Below, piece by piece: positions 18,381 to 27,469 of a stretch of 64,000 bases of DNA. Each line of letters starts with the position of its first letter. The stretch's first letter is position 1. A program made the position numbers and the translations under genes. The notes beneath the pieces were generated by a model. It was not told where the DNA came from and did not search any database. It saw nothing but the letters and a program-made list of their open reading frames with translations. Source of the DNA: Marinihelvus sp036351115 (GTDB taxonomy: Bacteria; Pseudomonadota; Gammaproteobacteria; Xanthomonadales; SZUA-36); NCBI GenBank assembly GCA_036351115.1, contig JAZBOL010000097.1:29184-93183 (forward strand), read 5' to 3'.

Positions 18381-18500
18381 GCGGGCATGATCGCCCAGCG
18401 TCCGCTACCGGTCAAAGCGCCCCCGTCCTGCGCGAGGCATGGCGACCGGGCCCGCGGGCGCACGACAGGACCGACGGAGCCTGTCGGGAAACCAGAGACG

Positions 18501-18527
18501 AAAAAGCCGGCCTGCGGCCGGCTTTTT
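18501..18527 (-). terminator. Bidirectional terminator at the end of the atp operon
   Basis: A 12-base perfect inverted repeat (five A, gccggcc, 3-base loop, ggccggc, five T), so both strands have a stem plus T tract. It sits 21 bases past the atpC stop and separates the ATP synthase operon from galT. Confidence 0.88.
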
Positions 18528-18547
18528 CCCTGGCAAGGTGTCAGACC

Positions 18548-18973
18548 TTACTTGCGGGATACCTTCCTGCGAAGCTGCTCCAGCGCCTGCAGCTGCGCCA
18601 GGGCTTCAGCCAGCTTGGCCTGGGCTTCGGCGACCTCCAGGGTCTCCGTCCGGTCAGCGAGCGCGCGCTCCGCCTCCTCCTTGGCCTTCTGCGCGGCAGC
18701 CGCATCCAGGTCCTTGCCGCGCATGGCCGTATCCGCGAGCACCGTGACGATGTGCGGCTGAACTTCGAGGATGCCGCCGCCACAGAAGAAAAACTGCTCC
18801 TCCCCGGACTCGTCCAGCACGCGCACCGGTCCCGGCTTGAGCTGGGTGATCAGCGGCGTGTGTCTCGGGTAGATACCCAGCTCGCCCTGGGTGCCGGTTG
18901 CAAAAACGGCTTTCGCCTCACCGGACCAGATCTCCGCTTCAGCGGAGACGATGTCGCACTGGATGGTTTTCAT
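18548..18973 (-). CDS. atpC: F1 ATP synthase epsilon subunit
   Basis: 141 aa: an N-terminal beta-sandwich (MKTIQCDIVSAEAEIWSG, GELGIYPRHTPLIT, FFFCGGGILEVQPHIVTVLADTA) and a C-terminal helical hairpin (81-141). It is the rotor-stalk and inhibitory subunit. The start shares one base with the atpD stop (TGATG). Last gene of the operon, just before the terminator. Confidence 0.96.
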   Translation of the reverse strand: MKTIQCDIVSAEAEIWSGEAKAVFATGTQGELGIYPRHTPLITQLKPGPVRVLDESGEEQFFFCGGGILEVQPHIVTVLADTAMRGKDLDAAAAQKAKEEAERALADRTETLEVAEAQAKLAEALAQLQALEQLRRKVSRK

Positions 18974-20367
18974 CAGGCGGCTTCCTTGGACTCCATGGCC
19001 TTGGCTTTCTCCACGGCTTCTTCAATGCCGCCGACCATGTAAAAGGCCTGCTCGGGCAGGTGATCGTATTCACCTTCCACGATGCCCTTGAAGGCGCGGA
19101 TCGTGTCCTTCAGGGACACGTACTTGCCCGGCGCGCCGGTGAAGGTTTCCGCCACGAAGAACGGCTGGGACAGGAAGCGTTGCACCTTGCGGGCGCGTGC
19201 CACCGTGTCCTTGTCTTCCTCGGACAGCTCGTCCATGCCCAGGATGGCGATGATGTCCTTCAGCTCCTTGTAGCGCTGAAGCACGCCCTGGACGGAACGG
19301 GCCACGTCGTAGTGCTCGGAACCGATGAGGTTCGGGTCCAGCAGGCGCGACGTGGAGTCCAGCGGGTCCACGGCGGGGTAGATGCCCTGCTCCGCAATGG
19401 AACGGGACAGCACGAGCGTGGCGTCCAGGTGGGCAAAGGTCGTCGCCGGAGAGGGGTCCGTCAAGTCATCGGCAGGCACGTACACGGCCTGGAAAGACGT
19501 GATGGAGCCCGTCTTGGTCGTGGTGATGCGCTCCTGGAGGAGGCCCATTTCCAGGGCCAGCGTGGGCTGGTAGCCCACGGCGGAAGGCATGCGGCCCAGG
19601 AGCGCGGACACTTCCGTCCCGGCCAGGGTGTAACGGTAGATGTTGTCGATGAACATGAGCACGTCACGGCCTTCGTCACGGAATTCTTCGGCCATGGTCA
19701 GACCGGTCAGGGCCACGCGAAGACGGTTACCCGGCGGCTCGTTCATCTGGCCGTACACCAGGGCCACCTTGTCGAGCACCTCCGCTTCCTTCATCTCGTG
19801 GTAGAAGTCGTTGCCCTCACGGGTGCGCTCACCCACGCCGGCGAACACGGAGTAACCCGAGTGCTCGATGGCGATGTTTCGGATCAGCTCCATGAGCGTC
19901 ACGGTCTTGCCCACGCCGGCGCCGCCGAACAGGCCGACCTTGCCTCCCTTGGCGATGGGCATGATCAGGTCGATCACCTTGACACCGGTTTCGAGGATGT
20001 CGTTGCCACCGGCCTGCTCTTCGTAGGAAGGCGGCTTACGGTGAATCGGCATGGTCTTCTCGGCGCCGATAGGACCGGCCTCGTCGATCGGGCGACCCAG
20101 CACGTCCATGACGCGGCCCAGGGTCTTTTCGCCCACGGGTACGGAAATCGCGGCGCCCGTATTGGTGACTTCGACACCACGCTTCAGGCCATCGGTGGAG
20201 CCCAGGGCAATGGTTCGCACCACGCCGTCCCCGAGCTGCTGCTGCACCTCGAGCGTGATCTCCGTGCCGTCGACGGTCAGCGCTTCGTAGATCTTCGGCA
20301 GACCTTCCTGCGTGAACTCGACGTCGACGACAGCGCCGATGACCTGGACGATGATTCCTTTGCTCAT
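18973..20367 (-). CDS. atpD: F1 ATP synthase beta subunit
   Basis: 464 aa from MSKGIIVQVIGAVV. The Walker A is GGAGVGKTV, and the catalytic Glu lies in GVGERTREGND; ALTGLTMAEEFRDEG and the Walker B VLMFIDNIYRYT are present. It is the catalytic subunit of the F1 sector. The frame stays open to 20412 but the extra 15 residues lack homology, so 20367 is the better start. Confidence 0.97.
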   Translation of the reverse strand: MSKGIIVQVIGAVVDVEFTQEGLPKIYEALTVDGTEITLEVQQQLGDGVVRTIALGSTDGLKRGVEVTNTGAAISVPVGEKTLGRVMDVLGRPIDEAGPIGAEKTMPIHRKPPSYEEQAGGNDILETGVKVIDLIMPIAKGGKVGLFGGAGVGKTVTLMELIRNIAIEHSGYSVFAGVGERTREGNDFYHEMKEAEVLDKVALVYGQMNEPPGNRLRVALTGLTMAEEFRDEGRDVLMFIDNIYRYTLAGTEVSALLGRMPSAVGYQPTLALEMGLLQERITTTKTGSITSFQAVYVPADDLTDPSPATTFAHLDATLVLSRSIAEQGIYPAVDPLDSTSRLLDPNLIGSEHYDVARSVQGVLQRYKELKDIIAILGMDELSEEDKDTVARARKVQRFLSQPFFVAETFTGAPGKYVSLKDTIRAFKGIVEGEYDHLPEQAFYMVGGIEEAVEKAKAMESKEAA

Positions 20368-20439
20368 AACTCGTTCACTCAATAACGATTCAGTAAGTTT
20401 ATTCACCGGCACGACGCAATCGTTTTGCGTCTCGCCCGT

Positions 20440-21306
20440 TCAGACTGCGGATGCCCCGCTCACGATCTCGGAAATTTCCTGCGTAATGGCCGCCTGGCGC
20501 GCCTTGTTGTAGGCCAGGGTAAGCTCGTCAATGAGCTCTCCGGCGTTTTCCGTGGCGTTTTTCATGGCGATCATGCGCGCCGCGTGCTCGGAAGCGAGGT
20601 TCTCGAGCACCGCCTGGAAGACGAGAGACTCGATGGCACGGACGAGCACCAGGTCGAGCAGCGACTCGGCGTCCGGCTCGTACAGGTAATCCCACATCTC
20701 CGGCACGTCGTCGTCATCCGTCTCGGGCAGCGGCAACAGCTGATCGATGGTGGGTTTCTGGGACATCGTGTTCACGAAGTCGTTGTAGGCCAGGTACACC
20801 ATGTCCACCGAGTCGTCGCGGTAGGCGTCGAGCACGGTGGTGACCGCGCCGATCAGATCCTCGATCTGCGGCTTCTCGCCGAGGTCGGTGATCTTGGCCG
20901 AGATGTTCACGTTGATGTTGCGGAAAAAGGCGCTGCCCTTTTTGCCCAGCGTCACGAGGGTGACTTCCGCGCCCCTGGCCTGCCATTCGCTGATCTCGCC
21001 GAGCAGCTTTTTGAACAGGTTGGTGTTCAAACCGCCACACAGGCCACGATCGGTGGACACGACCACGTAAGCCACCCGCTTGACCTCTCCCTCGTGGGGA
21101 ACGGTAAACGGATGCCGGTACTCGGGACGCGCCATGGCCAGGTGGCCGATGATGCGGCGCACCATGCTTGCATAGGGACGCGAGGCCTGCATCAGATCCT
21201 GGGATTTGCGGATCTTGCTTGCCGAGACCATCTCGAGCGCCGAGGTCACCTTGCGGGTGTTCTGGACACTCTTGATCTTGCCCGTGATTTCCTTGCCGCT
21301 TGCCAT
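20440..21306 (-). CDS. atpG: F1 ATP synthase gamma subunit
   Basis: 288 aa with conserved ends: MASGKEITGKIKSVQNTRKVTSALEMVSASK at the N-terminal helix (read over 31 residues in two helical turns of the coiled coil) and ENASEHAARMIAMKNATENA-type C-terminus (here LASEHAARMIAMKNATENAG). VSTDRGLCGGLNTN lies in the middle domain. It is the rotating central stalk. 28 bases separate it from atpA. Confidence 0.96.
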   Translation of the reverse strand: MASGKEITGKIKSVQNTRKVTSALEMVSASKIRKSQDLMQASRPYASMVRRIIGHLAMARPEYRHPFTVPHEGEVKRVAYVVVSTDRGLCGGLNTNLFKKLLGEISEWQARGAEVTLVTLGKKGSAFFRNINVNISAKITDLGEKPQIEDLIGAVTTVLDAYRDDSVDMVYLAYNDFVNTMSQKPTIDQLLPLPETDDDDVPEMWDYLYEPDAESLLDLVLVRAIESLVFQAVLENLASEHAARMIAMKNATENAGELIDELTLAYNKARQAAITQEISEIVSGASAV

Positions 21307-21333
21307 GCTTGCTCCTGGGGAGAAGGGACCCTG

Positions 21334-22878
21334 TTACCAGCTGCCGCTGGACTTGAACTCTTCGACGGCGGCCTTCAGGCGCCCTTCGAGGTCGTCATTC
21401 CAGTCACCGGTGTTCAGATCGGCGATGAGGGCCTCCTGGCTGCTGTTCATCCAGCCGAGAAGCGCCTGTTCGAAATCGATGATCTTGTCCAGTTCAATGT
21501 CATCCATGTATCCGCGGTCGGCGGCATACAGGGACACGGCCATTTCGGCCACGGTCATCGGGCTGTACTGCTTCTGCTTCATCAGCTCGGTCACACGCTG
21601 CCCCCGCTCGAGCTGGGCGCGCGTGCCCTCATCGAGGTCCGAGGCAAACTGGGCGAACGCAGCGAGCTCGCGGAACTGAGCGAGCGCGAGGCGGATACCA
21701 CCACCGAGCTTCTTGATGATCTTGGTCTGGGCTGCGCCACCGACCCGGGACACGGACAGGCCGGCGTGAGCCGCAGGCCGGATCCCGGAGTTGAACATGT
21801 CGTTGTCCAGGAAGATCTGGCCGTCCGTGATGGAAATCACGTTGGTCGGAACGAAGGCGGACACGTCACCGGCCTGCGTTTCAATGATCGGCAGGGCCGT
21901 CAGGGATCCGGTCTTGCCTTTCACCTCGCCGTTCGTGAACTCTTCCACGTAGTCCTCGTTGACGCGCGCCGCGCGCTCGAGCAGGCGGGAGTGGAGGTAG
22001 AACACGTCACCCGGGAACGCTTCACGGCCCGGCGGACGACGCAGCAGCAGGGAGACCTGGCGGTAGGCCTGGGCCTGCTTGGTGAGGTCGTCGTAAATGA
22101 TCAGGGCGTCTTCCCCGCGATCCCGGAAATACTCACCCATGGTGCAGCCGGCATAGGGGGCGATGTACTGCATGGCCGCAGATTCGGCGGCGGAGGCGTT
22201 CACCACGATGGTGTGCTCCATGGCGCCGAACTCTTCGAGCTTGCTCACCACGTTCGCCACCGTGGACTGCTTCTGCCCCACGGCGACATAGATACATTTG
22301 ATGCCCGTGCCCACCTGGTTGATGATCGCGTCGATGGCGATGGCGGACTTGCCGATCTGGCGGTCGCCAATGATCAGCTCACGCTGGCCCCGGCCGATCG
22401 GCACCATGGCATCGATGGCCTTGAGACCGGTCTGCATGGGCTGGTCGACGGATTTACGGGAGATCACGCCGGGCGCGACCTTCTCAATCGGTGAGTAACC
22501 GTCGTTCTCGATCTCGCCCTGGCCGTCGATGGGGTTACCGAGGGCATCCACCACGCGGCCGAGGAGTCCGCGACCCACGGGGACTTCCAGAATTCGACCG
22601 GTGCACTTGACCGTGTCACCCTCGGTAATGTGCTCGTAATCACCGAGCACCACCGTTCCGACGGAGTCACGCTCCAGGTTCAGCGCCAGGCCGTAGGTGT
22701 TGCCCGGAAACTCGATCATCTCGCCCTGCATGGCCTCCTCGAGGCCGTAGATTCGCGCGATGCCGTCTGACAGGCTGACCACCGTGCCCTGATTGCGGGT
22801 CTCGGCGGAGATGTTCAGCTCTTCAACGCGTTTGCGAATCAGGTCGCTGATTTCAGAGGGGTTCAAAGTTGCTTGCAT
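21334..22878 (-). CDS. atpA: F1 ATP synthase alpha subunit
   Basis: 514 aa. Nucleotide loop GDRQIGKSAIAID, IYVAVGQKQSTVANVV, and the arginine-finger region SITDGQIFLDNDMFNSGIRPA followed by GLSVSRVGGAAQ. It is the regulatory nucleotide-binding subunit alternating with beta. The ATG at 22878 is preceded by AGGAACGG. Confidence 0.97.
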   Translation of the reverse strand: MQATLNPSEISDLIRKRVEELNISAETRNQGTVVSLSDGIARIYGLEEAMQGEMIEFPGNTYGLALNLERDSVGTVVLGDYEHITEGDTVKCTGRILEVPVGRGLLGRVVDALGNPIDGQGEIENDGYSPIEKVAPGVISRKSVDQPMQTGLKAIDAMVPIGRGQRELIIGDRQIGKSAIAIDAIINQVGTGIKCIYVAVGQKQSTVANVVSKLEEFGAMEHTIVVNASAAESAAMQYIAPYAGCTMGEYFRDRGEDALIIYDDLTKQAQAYRQVSLLLRRPPGREAFPGDVFYLHSRLLERAARVNEDYVEEFTNGEVKGKTGSLTALPIIETQAGDVSAFVPTNVISITDGQIFLDNDMFNSGIRPAAHAGLSVSRVGGAAQTKIIKKLGGGIRLALAQFRELAAFAQFASDLDEGTRAQLERGQRVTELMKQKQYSPMTVAEMAVSLYAADRGYMDDIELDKIIDFEQALLGWMNSSQEALIADLNTGDWNDDLEGRLKAAVEEFKSSGSW

Positions 22879-22948
22879 CGTTCCGTTCCTGTGAGAGTGC
22901 GCCTCGCGGCGGCATTCGCTACTTAGATTTCGTTCAGGCCGTGTTCGC

Positions 22949-23482
22949 TCAGGCCAGGCTGCCGGCCAGCCGTCGCAGGCGGCCGAGCACGGAGCCGTCG
23001 ATGACCTCGTCGCCGGCGTAGATCACGGCGCCGCCGATCAGGGACGGGTCTACGGATGCATCCAGCGACACATCCCGCTCGAAGCGCCGGGTCAGCGCGG
23101 CCTTCATGCGTTCCGCCTGGTCTCCGACCAGCGGCGCGGCGGAGACGACCCGCACCTCGAGACGTTGCTCGGCTTCCTGGCGCAGTTCACCGAACAGCTC
23201 GACCACGCGCGGCAGCAGCGGTAGCCGCTCGTGCTCCGCCATGGCGACGAGAAACCGTTCGAAGGGCTCGCTGCCCGGGCGGCCCAGCGCTTCGAGCACC
23301 ATGTCCACCGTCGCCCCGGGCTCTTCCTGCGGGCTGCCGAGATAGGCCGCCATGGTGGGTTCACTCACGGCCACGGCAGCGGCTTCAAGCCCCGCCGCCC
23401 ATTCCGCGAGGGCGCCGCTTTCCCGGGCCACCTCGAAGGCAGCGCGGGCGTAGGGCCGGGCCAGCGTCGTCAGGCTGCTCAT
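22949..23482 (-). CDS. atpH: ATP synthase delta subunit
   Basis: 177 aa, beginning MSSLTTLARPYARAAFEVA, the typical OSCP/delta N-terminal helix, and ending DPSLIGGAVIYAGDEVIDGSVLGRLRRLA, the typical C-terminus. It joins the peripheral stalk to F1. Its ATG overlaps the atpF stop (ATGA). Confidence 0.95.
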   Translation of the reverse strand: MSSLTTLARPYARAAFEVARESGALAEWAAGLEAAAVAVSEPTMAAYLGSPQEEPGATVDMVLEALGRPGSEPFERFLVAMAEHERLPLLPRVVELFGELRQEAEQRLEVRVVSAAPLVGDQAERMKAALTRRFERDVSLDASVDPSLIGGAVIYAGDEVIDGSVLGRLRRLAGSLA

Positions 23483-23949
23483 AGCTCTGCGATGAGTTTG
23501 TCGATCAGTTCGCGGTGCGCCTGTTCGTCGATCTCTTTCTCGAGAATCTTCGACGCGCCCAGCACGGCGAGGCTGCCGGTCGCAGCGCGCAGCTCTTCCC
23601 TGGCCTGGTTTGCCGCCTGGGCGATGTCCGCTTCCGCGGCCGCCACCTGGCGCTGTCGTTCAGCCGTGGCCTCCTCGCGCGCCTGGTCCAGGATCTGGCT
23701 CTGGCGCTGACTGGCCTGGTCGACAATCTGCCCGGCGCGCTCGCGTGCCTCCTTGATCTGCTGCTCCGCCTCGGCGTTTGCAGTTTCGAGTGCTTTCTCG
23801 GCACGGTCTGACGCGGCCAGCCCGTCGGCGATTTTCTCGCGACGTTCGTCAATGGCCTGGATGATCGGCGGCCAGATGAACTTCATGCAGAACCACACGA
23901 AGATCATCATGGTGATCGATTGCAAAATCAGGGTGGCATTAATGTTCAT
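23479..23949 (-). CDS. atpF: Fo ATP synthase subunit b
   Basis: 156 aa: one N-terminal membrane helix (MNINATLILQSITMMIFVWFCMKFIWPP) followed by a long charged coiled coil rich in Ala, Glu and Arg. It is the peripheral stator. Overlaps atpH by four bases. Confidence 0.95.
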   Translation of the reverse strand: MNINATLILQSITMMIFVWFCMKFIWPPIIQAIDERREKIADGLAASDRAEKALETANAEAEQQIKEARERAGQIVDQASQRQSQILDQAREEATAERQRQVAAAEADIAQAANQAREELRAATGSLAVLGASKILEKEIDEQAHRELIDKLIAEL

Positions 23950-24020
23950 GCCGGTTCCTCCTGGTTTGCCCTATGCCGCGATCCGCGGACACGCCGCAGA
24001 ACACGACAGCGGCACCTGAA

Positions 24021-24281
24021 TCAGGCGCCGCCGAGCAGGCCGATGAACGGGTTCGCGAACGTGAAGAACAGCGCGATACCGACACCGATGATGGCCACGG
24101 CATCCAGCAGGCCCACGGCAAGGAAGAACTTGGTCTGCAGCATGGGAGCCAGCTCGGGCTGACGCGCGGAACTCTCCAGCAGGCGACCGCCCAGGATACC
24201 GACGCCGATGCCCACGCCCAGGGCGCCGAGACCGATCATGATGGCCACGGAGTAGGCCGTTGCAGCAATTACAGTTTCCAT
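24021..24281 (-). CDS. atpE: Fo ATP synthase subunit c
   Basis: An 86-aa two-helix hairpin with the GIGVGILGG small-residue run in helix 1, the polar loop ARQPE, and the ion-binding carboxylate D60 in LLDAVAIIGVGIALFF. The Na+-type signature is absent, so H+ is the likely coupling ion. Forms the c-ring. Confidence 0.96.
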   Translation of the reverse strand: METVIAATAYSVAIMIGLGALGVGIGVGILGGRLLESSARQPELAPMLQTKFFLAVGLLDAVAIIGVGIALFFTFANPFIGLLGGA

Positions 24282-24361
24282 GAAAACACTCCAGTTTTAG
24301 AGATAAAGCAACAGAAAAGCGAAACCCAGATTCCAGTGATGTCGAATAGTGTAGCGACCCA

Positions 24362-25405
24362 CTAGTGATGCTCGTGCGCCATGCTGAGGTACACGATGGT
24401 CAGCATCATGAAGATAAACGCCTGCATGACGATGACCAGGATGTGGAACACGGCCCAGCCAAAATGCAGCAGCTCACCGCCGAGGAACGCCGCGCCGCCC
24501 GTTGCAAACAGCAGCAGGGCGAGGGCGAATACGGTCGGCTTCATGGCCAGCTTGCCCTTGTAGTTCGCTACCAGGGTGGCGAGCACGGCCACGCCGCCCG
24601 CCACATGCCACCACCAGGGCACCGTTTCACCAAACAGCTGGCCCAGGCCCGCGGCAAACACCCCGGAGCCCGCGGTGTACACGATGGCGATCAGAATGAA
24701 GATCAGCTCGCCGGCATACAGGTTGCCGAAGAGTCGCAGGCCCAGCGACACCGGTTTGGCCAGCAGGGATACGATTTCGAGCAGCAGGTTGAAGGCCATG
24801 AGCACCGGCCATCCCACCTTCGGCAGTCCGAGCTGCCTCGGGTCGATCGGGTTCATGACCAGCTCCGCCAGGAATCCGCTCACGCCCTTGACCTTGATGC
24901 TGTAGAACACGATGAGGATCAGCACCGTGATGCTCATGCCGAGCGTGGCATTCACGTCCGTCGTCGGCACCACCTTCTGGTAGGGCACCCCGAGGGCCAC
25001 CGCGGTTTCCGGAAGCCAGTCCACGGGCACCAGGTCCATGAGGTTCATGAAGAAAATCCACACGAACAGGGTCAGCGCGAGGGGCGCGATCATGCGGTTC
25101 GTGCCGTGAAAATTGTCGCGGACCGAGGTATCGACGAATTCGACGATGAGTTCGATGCCCGCCTGGAAACGGGTCGGGACGCCGCTGTTGGCTGCCTTGG
25201 CGACCTTACGGAACAGCACGTAGAACACCACGCCCAGCAGCGATGCCCAAAGCAGCGTATCCAGGTGGAATCCCCAGAATCCCAGCTGCTCGGCCACGGC
25301 TTTGCCGCCGCAAACGAACCCGTTCTCGCCAAACCCGCAGGTCAGGTTGGTCAGGTGGTGGTCGATATAGCCTGTCGGGGTCAGCTCTTCGCCGCTGCTT
25401 GCCAT
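24362..25405 (-). CDS. atpB: Fo ATP synthase subunit a with extra C-terminal segment
   Basis: 347 aa against about 260-290 usual. The essential Arg is R224 in LGLRLFGNLYAGELIF, and the last helix WAVFHILVIVMQAFIFMMLTIVYLSMAHEH matches the E. coli C-terminus. Between them, residues 241-315 form an insertion that includes two hydrophobic stretches (HVAGGVAVLATLVA and PTVFALALLLFATGGAAFLG) joined by a basic NYKGKLAMK loop. Two added helices would keep the C-terminal topology. A second small insertion with two Cys lies at 20-45 before helix 1. The subunit forms the proton half-channels. Confidence 0.93.
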   Translation of the reverse strand: MASSGEELTPTGYIDHHLTNLTCGFGENGFVCGGKAVAEQLGFWGFHLDTLLWASLLGVVFYVLFRKVAKAANSGVPTRFQAGIELIVEFVDTSVRDNFHGTNRMIAPLALTLFVWIFFMNLMDLVPVDWLPETAVALGVPYQKVVPTTDVNATLGMSITVLILIVFYSIKVKGVSGFLAELVMNPIDPRQLGLPKVGWPVLMAFNLLLEIVSLLAKPVSLGLRLFGNLYAGELIFILIAIVYTAGSGVFAAGLGQLFGETVPWWWHVAGGVAVLATLVANYKGKLAMKPTVFALALLLFATGGAAFLGGELLHFGWAVFHILVIVMQAFIFMMLTIVYLSMAHEHH

Positions 25406-25453
25406 TGTTCGATTGCGCTCTTGAAACCGTTCAACCCACCGCCAAGGTGGGTA

Positions 25454-25870
25454 TCAACTGCTGAAAAACAACCCCAGCCATCCTGCGAGGATGACAAGAC
25501 CCATGCCGGTGAAGAACCAACCGGCCGCCAGGGGTTCCACCCCGACGAATACGGCAATGCAAATGGCGCCGCACACCAGCCACTTCAGTAGCTCCGCAAT
25601 GACGGCCGCACCGAGAAACGCCGTGCTGTCCGAACCGATGCGTCGGCCGAGCACCAGAGCGAAGACCAGTGTCGGAAACAGGACAGCCATGCTGCCGAAG
25701 AGCGACGAATAGCTCGGCACCCGCCCCCCGGCCACCCAGGCGACCGCTGCGATCACCAGCGCCGCCAGCGCCTGGGCCCGAAGCCAGCGCCCGAGGATGA
25801 ATGCACCCGCCACACGCTCGCGCGCTCCGCGCGAACCCGCGCTATTTTGCGCTGTTTCGGTTACCGGCAT
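25454..25870 (-). CDS. atpI: ATP synthase subunit I
   Basis: 138 aa with four hydrophobic helices (ALAALVIAAVAWVAGG, SLFGSMAVLFPTLVFALVLG, AELLKWLVCGAICIAVFVG, GWFFTGMGLVILAGWLGLFF), the AtpI pattern, first in the atp operon; AtpI helps c-ring assembly. The frame is open to an ATG at 25906, but that codon overlaps the -10 box I propose, so the ATG at 25870 is the likelier start. Confidence 0.85.
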   Translation of the reverse strand: MPVTETAQNSAGSRGARERVAGAFILGRWLRAQALAALVIAAVAWVAGGRVPSYSSLFGSMAVLFPTLVFALVLGRRIGSDSTAFLGAAVIAELLKWLVCGAICIAVFVGVEPLAAGWFFTGMGLVILAGWLGLFFSS

Positions 25871-25904
25871 GTGAACGGGGTGTTTCAACCGCCAAAGACC
25901 GCGC

Positions 25905-25934
25905 ATTTTAGCACCCGGGATTTCTTACGGGCAA
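25905..25934 (-). promoter_or_regulatory. Sigma70-type promoter of the atp operon
   Basis: On the minus strand TTGCCC (25934-25929) and TAAAAT (25910-25905) are separated by 18 bases: four of six and five of six matches to consensus. It lies about 35 bases before the atpI ATG at 25870 and between atpI and the OsmC gene. Prediction from sequence only. Confidence 0.6.
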
Positions 25935-25991
25935 CCGGAGGATCCGAACGGCGATACTTGCCTCGGGCCCCGACCTTCGGGCTTCCGCCAC

Positions 25992-26426
25992 TCAGGCCGT
26001 GGTGATTTCGGTCTCGAGGTGGTTTTCCGTGCGGAGAGACGCGGTGATCAGGCACATGGCTTCACTCTTGTGCATCAGTTTGTCCGCCTTGTCCACGTCC
26101 GTGCCCTCCGGCACCGTCAGGCGCGCCGCCAGGTCGAAGCGGGTAAAGCGGGTCACACCTTCCACCCGGTCCAGGGTGCCCTTGACGTCGCACTCGATGG
26201 TGGTCCAATCGAGCTTCGAGGCCGCGGCGATGGCGCGGAAAGTCAGAATGAAGCAGTCCGCCACGGAAGCGGCGAGCAGGGTTTCGGGAGACCAGTTTCC
26301 CTCCGGACCGCCGAACTCCGGCGGCGGCGTGGTGGCCAGGTTGGGCAAACCGGCGCTTGCCAGGGTGACGGTGGATGTCGGATCGGCGGAGCCGCTGACG
26401 TGGTACAGGTGGGGAAACGCGTGCAT
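25992..26426 (-). CDS. OsmC/Ohr family protein
   Basis: A 144-aa OsmC-fold protein with the two family Cys: one in SVADCFILTF and one in HKSEAMCLITAS. The GPEGNWSPETLLAAS segment is typical of the OsmC-like branch. These Cys reduce organic hydroperoxides in characterised members. It sits alone between parB and the atp promoter, in the same direction. I would not separate OsmC from Ohr or YhfA on this evidence. Confidence 0.87.
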   Translation of the reverse strand: MHAFPHLYHVSGSADPTSTVTLASAGLPNLATTPPPEFGGPEGNWSPETLLAASVADCFILTFRAIAAASKLDWTTIECDVKGTLDRVEGVTRFTRFDLAARLTVPEGTDVDKADKLMHKSEAMCLITASLRTENHLETEITTA

Positions 26427-26534
26427 GGGGCACTCCTCGTCGTTAACGAATGGATGCCCTAGATATGCGGATGCAGTCGCCGGCCTGCAAGCGGCGAGGC
26501 GCCCCTGATTGGGCGGGAGACCGGCGTCGCAGCC

Positions 26535-27440
26535 TCAGGTTTTCGCCAGGTGGCCGATGATGCCTTCCAGCTCGTCCGCGGAATTGAAGCTGATGACCAG
26601 CTTGCCCCTGCCCTTCGCGTTGTGCTGAATGCGAACCTGGGCACACAGCTTTTCCGTGAGCTCGTCCTGCAGGCGGGCCACGTCCGGGTCCAGCCTGGGC
26701 GGCGTCGATGGCTTCGGATTCAGGAGCCTTTTGACGAGCGCCTCGGTTTCTCGCACGGACAGCTGACGCCGAACCACCTCTCGGGCCGCCGCGGCCTGGC
26801 GCTCGTCCGGCAGGGCCAGCAGGGCGCGGGCGTGGCCCATCTCCAGATGCCGGTCGTCCACCAGTTCGCGCACCTCGGTCGACAGCTCCAGGAGACGCAG
26901 CAGATTGCTCACCGCGGAGCGGGAACGCCCCACGGCCTCGGCGGCTTCCTGGTGGGTCAGCTGAAATTCGTCGACGAGCCGGCGCAGCGCCGTGGCCTCC
27001 TCGATGGGGTTGAGGTCTTCGCGCTGGATGTTCTCCACGAGCGCCATGGCGATGGCGACCTCGTCCGCCACTTCGCGCACGATGGCCGGCACCGTGTCGA
27101 CCCCGGCCAGCTGTGCCGCACGCCAGCGTCGCTCCCCGGCAATCAGTTCATAGTGCCGGCCGCCCACGTTTCGGACGACCACCGGCTGGATCACGCCCTG
27201 CTGGCGAATCGACTCCGCAAGCTCCGCGAGGCGCTCCTCGTCGAAAACCGAACGCGGCTGGTACTTGCCCGGCTGGATCTGCTCCACGGGCAGATCGCGC
27301 AGGGCTGCTGCCGAGTCGCCGCCCGCCGTGCCCGGTGCGCCATCATCGTGGGTCGCCCGGTCGAGCGTGCTCTGGCTGAGCATGGAGGAAAGGTTGCGGC
27401 CGAGCGGACCTTTTCGGGAGGATTTGCTTTTCGCGGACAT
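26535..27440 (-). CDS. parB: Chromosome partitioning protein ParB
   Basis: 301 aa. ParB/Spo0J N-domain: LPVEQIQPGKYQPR at 50-63, then GVIQPVVVR and the CTP-binding motif AGERRWRAAQLAG. A helix-turn-helix (LTHQEAAEAVGRSRSAVSNLLRLLEL) recognises parS, and a C-terminal dimer domain ends in FNSADELEGIIGHL. It follows parA with a 29-base gap. No 16-bp parS-like palindrome stood out, though I did not search exhaustively. Confidence 0.95.
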   Translation of the reverse strand: MSAKSKSSRKGPLGRNLSSMLSQSTLDRATHDDGAPGTAGGDSAAALRDLPVEQIQPGKYQPRSVFDEERLAELAESIRQQGVIQPVVVRNVGGRHYELIAGERRWRAAQLAGVDTVPAIVREVADEVAIAMALVENIQREDLNPIEEATALRRLVDEFQLTHQEAAEAVGRSRSAVSNLLRLLELSTEVRELVDDRHLEMGHARALLALPDERQAAAAREVVRRQLSVRETEALVKRLLNPKPSTPPRLDPDVARLQDELTEKLCAQVRIQHNAKGRGKLVISFNSADELEGIIGHLAKT

Positions 27441-27469
27441 GGGCGTTGTGTTCCTGGGTTGGGGCTGGC

